Source: Schistocephalus solidus (Eukaryota; Platyhelminthes; Cestoda; Diphyllobothriidea; Diphyllobothriidae). From it: a DNA stretch of 64,000 nucleotides. The stretch is taken from positions 124,001 through 188,000 of the forward strand of contig WEDG01001338.1 of assembly GCA_017591395.1 (NCBI GenBank), given 5' to 3'. Made by a program: the position numbers and the translations under genes. This document shows, piece by piece, positions 47,901 to 56,200 of this stretch. Position 1 is the first letter of the stretch, and every line of letters starts with the position of its first letter. The notes under the pieces were generated by a model. It worked only from the letters and a program-made list of their open reading frames with translations, searched no databases and was not told the origin of the DNA.

Positions 47901-50900
47901 GAGAGTGTAGAGTTGCACTTCCGTGATGCCTTTGTTTAAGTTTACCCATGTGGACGCAAGAGAATGCCCGGAGCATATGAAGTGCGAAAAAATCTGAACT
48001 ACGACGGTATCCATATTCTTAATTCGCATACAAATTGCATGAAATATGCTCAAGCAATTGATTCATTTTTGTCAACGACCATCGTCAAACTGATACATCC
48101 GAATACGTCATACCTTCCATTTCCATAACTGGAAAGATTGCATAGGCCATAAATCCCCCGAGATGATAATAATAAGTTAATAAAAGCCCTGCCCGCATAG
48201 ACCGCAGGTTAACTAACCTGGAAGCGTTTCTGTCCAAAATGGCTTCGCCGGTGCGTTCAAGCGCTAAGGTCACTAGCATGATTAGAGGTTAATAAAAGGA
48301 ACACTCTGAACGTGGGATGATGGTAACTCGCTGGATAGCGTGCCGACACAAAATCTTTGGCCGTAAGGTCGCTGGTATGACCATAATTAAGTATGAACTT
48401 ACCGCGAAAGATTATGATAACACTAGTCAACGGGAAGTACCGGTAGGAATGGCAATAAAAACATATGATGCCTGCAGTTGAAATGTAAGCATACATGTGC
48501 TCTGACGCAAAACTGCAAAGCCTGTAACCTAATATATTCATCGTACTGAAGCAAAGTAAGTAGACACCAAAACTTTAAAGCAGTGGTAGCAATAAGCTGG
48601 TCCCATCTTCTATCTGGGTCCCAGGTATAACGCGCGAGATACGAAGGGCACCGTAAGTTAAGGCAAGGCACAAGCAAAATACTCTACTCTCTTCCCTTTT
48701 CTCCATATTTAAAAGGCATAAATGACTTACGAGACTGTCCAAAGATGGATGAGAGCTTGCAAACTCGGAACAAAACTTTGACACTTCCCTTGGCTGAGAA
48801 AGGTCCACAATGTGAACGTGAACATTCTAGAGAAGAGAGATAGCTCAAATTAACATATAAAAAGGCAAAAAGAACATGTGCAATGGCATCCAAAAAATAA
48901 TGTTTATTTTTCAGTGGTTAAAATCACAGAAGGTTATACAGACGATGAAGATGAGTTTCATTTAAAATTGCACAATTTTGTGCAGATTGCATTTAACTTA
49001 ACTTACTGTTTTTATTTATATTAAGTAGTATCAAATGATGTGTCATGCTACCTGGTTTGCAGTCTCATCGATGACGCTTTTGCGGGCTGCCTCGGCGCGC
49101 TCCGGATTCCGGCAGACCATGTGCACTTCGGCGTGCTTTCGGGCTAGTTCCTTTGCACAGCAAAGCCCAATACCGGAGTTTGCTCCGGTCACAATAACTC
49201 TTTTGCCTTGCAAGTCAACATTCTTTAGCTCATCTGGATTGAATGCATGTGCGGCTCTCTCGTAACCGGCCCTGGAAAGGGAAGCAAGCAGCTGAAGGCA
49301 CCGAAAATCCTAGAAAGATGTGCACTAACTTTAACCTACCTTATTTGGACAATGAAACTGCATTTTGCCTGGTAAATGAAAGGTAATTAAGAGTGAAGAT
49401 GGGGGGAGCAGGTTATCAAGGTTAAGATTCCATTTAACTGAGAGTGTCATAGAGGCCACGTTCGAAAGAATTAATATCCCGAGGTTTCATAAGTGCATGG
49501 GACGACATGACCTTTTTCTATACCGAGGCCCAGATGTTTTATCAGCCATCTAGTATTTACGTATGAAACGAATGCAATACTACCAAACTCGATCTACAGT
49601 ATTCTGCAACTTTGGGATCTCAACCCAAATGGTGTGAGCACAGATGCTGAACAATCAAACTTAATATCTCTAATTCTTAACACACACTTATCTGCTTCAT
49701 AATTTTGTTTTTGCACGCATATTAACACTTATTTAAGACAAGCTGTATTTGTTGGAAGCTTAACTATGAAGGTCAACAATAGGAGCATTTTTGAAAAATG
49801 TGTTCTGCTAATTCAGAACACAGCAGAAATGCAATCGACCTTGAGCAACGGAAAAATGGACCATGCTAAGTAAGTGCGAAACGCAGAAGAGCTGCCGCTC
49901 ATAGACCCTTCTGCAGAAGACTGTGACTAAACACTTTTTTTAAAGGGACTGGGTCTAATACTGCCAAAGAAGACGAGCGCAACCTTTTAGCGTGCAGATC
50001 AGTGCTCTATCTACTTCACTTTCCTTTCTACAAACGACAGTTCACCGTCGATTCCAATGAGGTCCACCATGTGCTCTACAGCAGAGTGGTTCAGGGACCG
50101 TGACTTACGCTTGGAGCAGTTTTAAGTAATATTAGACTTGCATAGCATCTAAAGCACTCGCGCATTCTTCACTCACTTGTGCTTGGTGGCAAGATAGAGT
50201 CAAGAGGACCGGAGGCGGAAGAGGGCGCAGGTGGCTGGAGCGGCCGGAGCCGCCCCTGATGTGCTACCACACCTAGTTCGCATGCCACGGAGTGGGAGTG
50301 CCATAAAGGCCACATTAAGAAGGAGCCATTGCAGCCTGACTCTCAGTCCACGCGGTCATCCACTCCACACAAAAAACACACTGGGCAAACCACGCGGTTT
50401 GAGTTATCCCGTCCGTTGGCAACCTTCCAAGCTACGAGTTTTAGTGCACCGTGATTGTCTAAGCGCGCCAGATTGTTTACAGTGAGGAAGATGCGCTGAT
50501 ACATCGACCTCTCTCACTCCCCCATCCCCACAATCAAACCACCGTCCGAGCCGGTCAGTTATCTGATGCGGGAGTGGGCGCAGCTGCTGATGTCCTCATC
50601 GACGCGTACTACGTACACAACCTGCATCCCAAACACAAGCATCCGGATTACACACAACAGAGTTGAACGACTCACAGCTCACATGTGCAAGTGGCAGAGG
50701 TCACGTTAAGAAGGAGCCATCGCAGCGTGACGCTCAGTCACTCCGCACAACATACATTGGACTGACTGCAAGATCTGTGTAATCATCAGTCGGTAATCTT
50801 CTAACCCAAGGCACTTATCGCTCGGCGATATTCTCAAGCTCAGATCATACATGCAACAGAGGAGCCACATGGAGAAGGAGCCGAAGATCATAATTGCCTC

Positions 50901-53168
50901 TCAAACAGTTATGCAGAATGAAAACAGGTTTTTTTGGTGTTGTGTGTGATCATGTGAGGTGCAGAGGCTGATGAGGATAGATTCAGTATTTTGGTATAGC
51001 CGGCCGTGTTCTACCGCCGGTTTTCAAGAAGACGCATGTGACCTAATAGGCCCTTGCGATGTGGAATGTGCGTGGGCAGTGCGACAGTTGAGTCGGGTGC
51101 GGCGAGGGTATGTTGGTGCTCCTGGCACTGGTTCGCCGGGCCATGTGCGAATGAATCGCAAGTGACCGATCAGGCCGATGCGTGATATAAATGTGCGGTG
51201 ACAATGAGGACAGAAGAGGTCGGGAGGTGCTGCTGGTAGTAATATTAGTAGTCACGCCCATGGGAGTACTATGGGAAGTGTTAAAGGGTGTGAAAGATGT
51301 GTTGGCATCGCGATGGATTCCACTTTCGTGGATGCGCATGTGACCGATCAGGCCCCTGCGTGGGAGCAGTGAAGGCATTGGAGGCAGTGTTCTCTGTTGT
51401 GTGTTGGTTTTCCAGGCTCTAGTTCGCCTGTCTCTGTGCGATGGATTCGCAAGTGACCGATCAGGCCTATGTATGAGGTGAATATGCAATCGCAATGAGG
51501 TGTTGCGTGTGTGTGGTCATGTGAGGTGCAGAGGCTGATGAGGAGAGATGACGTGTTGTGGTATAGCCCATGGTGTTCTATTGCAGGTTTTAATGGAGAC
51601 GCATGTGACCTAATAGGCCCATGCGGCGTGTGAATGTGTGTGGGCAGTGCGGACAGTTGAGTCGGGTGCGGCGGGTGTATGTTGGGGCTCCTAGCAGTAG
51701 TTCGCCGGTTTATGTACGCTGGATTCGGAAGTGACCAACCAGGCCGATGTGTGGGGTAATGTGCGATCTCAATGAAGACAGGTTAGTACCGAGTCCCCGA
51801 CGCTGGTACTGGGGCGGTGGTGGTGAAGGTAGCAGGTAGTTGGAGGTGGCCGGAGTGGGGCAAGTGGAGTTCGTCACCGTGATCGACGCATGGGGTGGAC
51901 GGATGATGTTGTCAGTGATCGTGGGCAACGGAGCATCGGTGAAGTTGTTCTCAGTGGTTGGGGTGGTCGTCGTAGTAGGGTCTGAAGAAGGTACGGAAGA
52001 TGTTGATGTTGTGGGATTTTCGTTGCATTGAGTTCAAAGATGTCCAACCAGGCCGATTCGCCGCAGAATGTGCGTTGACAGCGTAGGCACGTTGGTACGG
52101 CTTGCGCATTAGCGGAGTTGATCCGCGGTACTTGTGATTTGCGAGCCGCCCTTTTGGCTTTAACAGCGGCGATCCGGTTGGCCTAATAGATTGCTGCACC
52201 AGTCTTCACGGATTTTCTCAATGCCGGTCAATCCCGGGCGAGGTCCTCCCAGGGCGCCGGGTTGATTTGCACTTGCTTCAGAGATTTCTTCAGTATCCAT
52301 GCAGCGGCGTTTTTGACCTCCCTGACGGCGAGCACCCGGAGCGACATCTCCATAGAAAATTCGTTTGGGCAGTCGCTCTTCGTACATTCTCACCAGGTGG
52401 CCGGACCATCGCAGTTTCACTTGCCTCAGCATGGCGCGGATGCTGAGGGTTCCGGTCCGCTCCAGGACTTCCATGTCCGGGATCCTGTCTTGCCATCTCA
52501 GCTTCAATATTCTCCGAAGGCAGCTGCGATGGAAGTGATTGAGCTTCCTAGCTTAACTCGAGTAGACGGTCCAGGTCTCCACTCCGTAAAGGTGAATAAC
52601 GTGGCGATTTCACACGGAGGCCTGCAACGGCCAAAGGCCTGACTGGCTTTGGAGATCCGTTGAGCAAACTCGTCGTCGATTCTCGTGTTGCGTAACAGCG
52701 TGCTTCCCCGATAAGCGAAGATTTCTACCTTTTTGAGTTAAGCGCCGTTATCATTGATTCGGGGAACATTTTATTCCGCACTGGGCGGCGGTTAGTTCAT
52801 TGCCACCGTTTTGGCTGTACTGATTGTTAATCCAAAATAGGCGCAACCTGCGGCGAAGAGGTCCATACTCCTTAACATGTCCTCCTCCGTCACGGTGTTG
52901 AGGGCGTAGTCGTCCGCAGGCGGAGGCTCATAAGGCGACCATTGATACCCTGCGGCAGACAGTGCAGACGAACCCACGATATCGTTCCCGATCACAACCG
53001 ACAAAACGACGAGCCCGTGGCTCAATGGTAGAGCGTTCGACTCAAATACCAAAGGTCGCGGGTTCGAATCCCAATTGTGCCACACTTGGGATTGGGTATG
53101 ACTGGCTGATGACGGCTAATAAGCCAGAAATGGCCATTCCGGTCTCCCTTGTCTTTGTCGGTTCCATT

Positions 53169-53222
<54 letters not shown>

Positions 53223-56200
53223 TGCAGAGAGGAGACAAGACGGAGAATATGGGTAGATTGATACAGTCTGTTTCGGGCTTTTTCTGCCTTCATTCAGCCA
53301 ATCATAACCCTGACTACCAGCTAGGACTGGAAACACAAACATGCACTCGAGGACGGCGCAGACAGTCCACACACTGGGTCTAGCAGATGGGTCATAAGCA
53401 CTTCATCGAACCGAAGTTCATCAGTGCCTCACCACCTGTCATACTCTGTCGCTGCAGATCGGGTATTTATTCAAACAGAAATAGGCGCACACCGATCTAG
53501 TGGCTTCCCGAAGCAAACAAGCTCCGTATGGGTGGCAAAGGTCACGAACAGGCAACCAATTACCAGGCCGAAGTCGGCCAAGTTATAATTGCAGAGAGGA
53601 GACACGACAGAGAATATGGGTAGATTGATACAGTCTGTTTCGGGCTTATTCTGCCTTCATTCAGCCAATCATAACCCTGACTACCAGCTCTCCTCTCTGT
53701 TCAACATCGCCGGGAAGACCTTCGCCCGTATTTTTCTCAATCGTCTTAACAGTCACCTAGAGCAGGGCCTGCTCCTGGAAAGCCAATGTGGCTTCCACCG
53801 ACACCGCGGAACAACCGACATGATCTTTGCCGCCCGCCAGCTACAAGAGAAGTGCCAGGAGATGCTAACCCACCTCTACACTACCTTCGTGGATCTGACA
53901 AAAGCCTTTGACACGGTGAATCGCGACGGACTGTGGAAAGTCATGCAGAAAGTTGGTTGTCCTGAGCGGTTCACGCACATCGTGCGTCAGCTTCATGACG
54001 CGATGACGGCGCGCGTCACTGACAACGGGGACGGTATCCGAAGCATTCGCAGTGACAAGCGGAGTGAAGCAGGGCTGCGTACTGACCCTACCCTCTTCAG
54101 TCTCATGTTCTCGGCTATGCTGATGGACGCCTACCGTGATGAGCAGCCTGGTATCCGCATCGCCTACAGAACTGACGGGCACCTTCTCAACAGTCGGCAT
54201 ATGCAGGCTCAAACGCGCGTGTCTACGACTACAGTCCATGACTTGCTCTTAGCGGATGACTGCGCCCTTAACACCGTGACGGAGGAGAACATGCAAAGGA
54301 GCATGGACCTCTTCGCCGAAGGCTGCGCCGATTTGGGATTAACAATCAGTACAGCCAAAACGGTTGTCATGCACCAGCCGCCACCCAGCGCGGAATACAA
54401 TGCTCCTCGAATCAATGTCAACGGTGCTCAACTCAAAAACGTGGAAACCTTCGCTTATCTAGGAAGCACGATGTCGCGCAACACGAAAATCGATGAAAAG
54501 GTTGCCCGACGGATCTCCAAAGCCAGTCAGGCCTTCGGCCGGCTGTAGGCCTCTGTCTGGAATCGCCACGGTATTCACCTGAACACCAAACTGAAGATGT
54601 ACAAGGCCATCGTCTTGACGACACTCCTTTACGGAGCGGAAAACTGGACCGTCTACTCGAACCAAGCCAGGAAGCTGAATCACTTTCATCTCAGCTGCCT
54701 CCGCATAATACTGAAGCTGAGATGGCAAGACAGGATCCCGGACACGGAAGTCCTGCAGCGGACCGGAATCCTCAGCATCCATGCCATGCTAAAGCAAGTG
54801 CAACTGCGATGGAGCGGTCACCTGGTAAGAATGGACGACGAGCGACTACCCAAACGACTTTTCTACGGAGAGGTCGCTACGGGTTCTCGCCGGCAGGGAG
54901 GTCAAAAACGACGCTACAAGGACACTTTGAAGAAATCGCTGAAGCAACTGCAAATCAACTCGGCGACCTGGGAGGACCTCGCCCAGGATAGACCGGCATG
55001 GAGAAGATCCGTAAAGGCTGTTTCAGCAATCTATGGGGCCAACCGGATCACCACCGCCAAGGCCAAAAGAGTTGCAAGAAAGTCACCAGTGCCCTAGACC
55101 AAACCGCCAATACCCAGGTCCTGCCAACATGCCCTCGCTGTCAACGCATCTTCCGCGCGCGAATCAGCCTGGTTGGACATATTCGGACGCAATGCACCAA
55201 CAGTCCGACAATTCCAACTTCTACGTCAAATTCTGCCAACCCTCCTTCTGACTCCCCCACCCTCACTCCTGGCATCAATTCCATTATTCCCACCATCATA
55301 GAGACCACATCTCTCTACTCGTAGTCTGTTACCCCCACCACCGCCTTCACCTTCACTGCCACCACCACCAACATCAGCGATGGGGACTCTCTCCTAAGCT
55401 GTCCTCAATGCGACCGCACATTCACCACACCCATCGGACTGGTCGGTCACTTGCGAATCCATCGTACAGAGACGGGTGAACCAGTGTCTGGAGCACCAAC
55501 ACACAGCAGAGATCGTCACCTCCACTGTCCTCCCAGTCCTCGCGCATTCAATCATCGCATGGGCCTATTCGGTCACATGCGCATCCATTACAGCGGAATT
55601 CACCACAATGCCGTCAAAACCGATACACAATGCACACCCTCCACTCCTGCCATTCTTACAGCGACTGCCACTCCCACTACCATGAATGACATCCCCCCAG
55701 CCTCTACCGATTTCTCCTGCCCACACTGCGCCCGCAACTTCAACTCACGCATCGGCCTGGTCGGTCACCTGCGAATCCATCGCACGGAGGCTGGTGAAGC
55801 AGTGCCTGGGGCTCCGACATACAGTCACCGCGTCTACCTTCACTGCCCTCACTGGTCCCGCAAATTTACACACCGCATGGGCCTATTAGGACACATGCGC
55901 CTCCACGACAACCTCTGGTAAACCACCGGAGGCTAAACCACATAAGCGCCCCACAATCTACACTTATACATAGACAACACCCTCAGTCATCATAATGTAC
56001 CTGAGAAAATCACGGTTTCCTAGAAACCGTGGCTTGGAAGGCTGCCAATCTGACGCTTACACCAGACCACGCTGTCGGCCCAGTGTATGTGCTGTGTGTG
56101 TCGAGTGGCTGACCAGTGGACTGGGAGTCAGACGGCGATTGCTCCTCCATATCCCCTACTTTAGTGAATCCTGGTGTGTGCGTTATGGGGGCCAGGTCGT

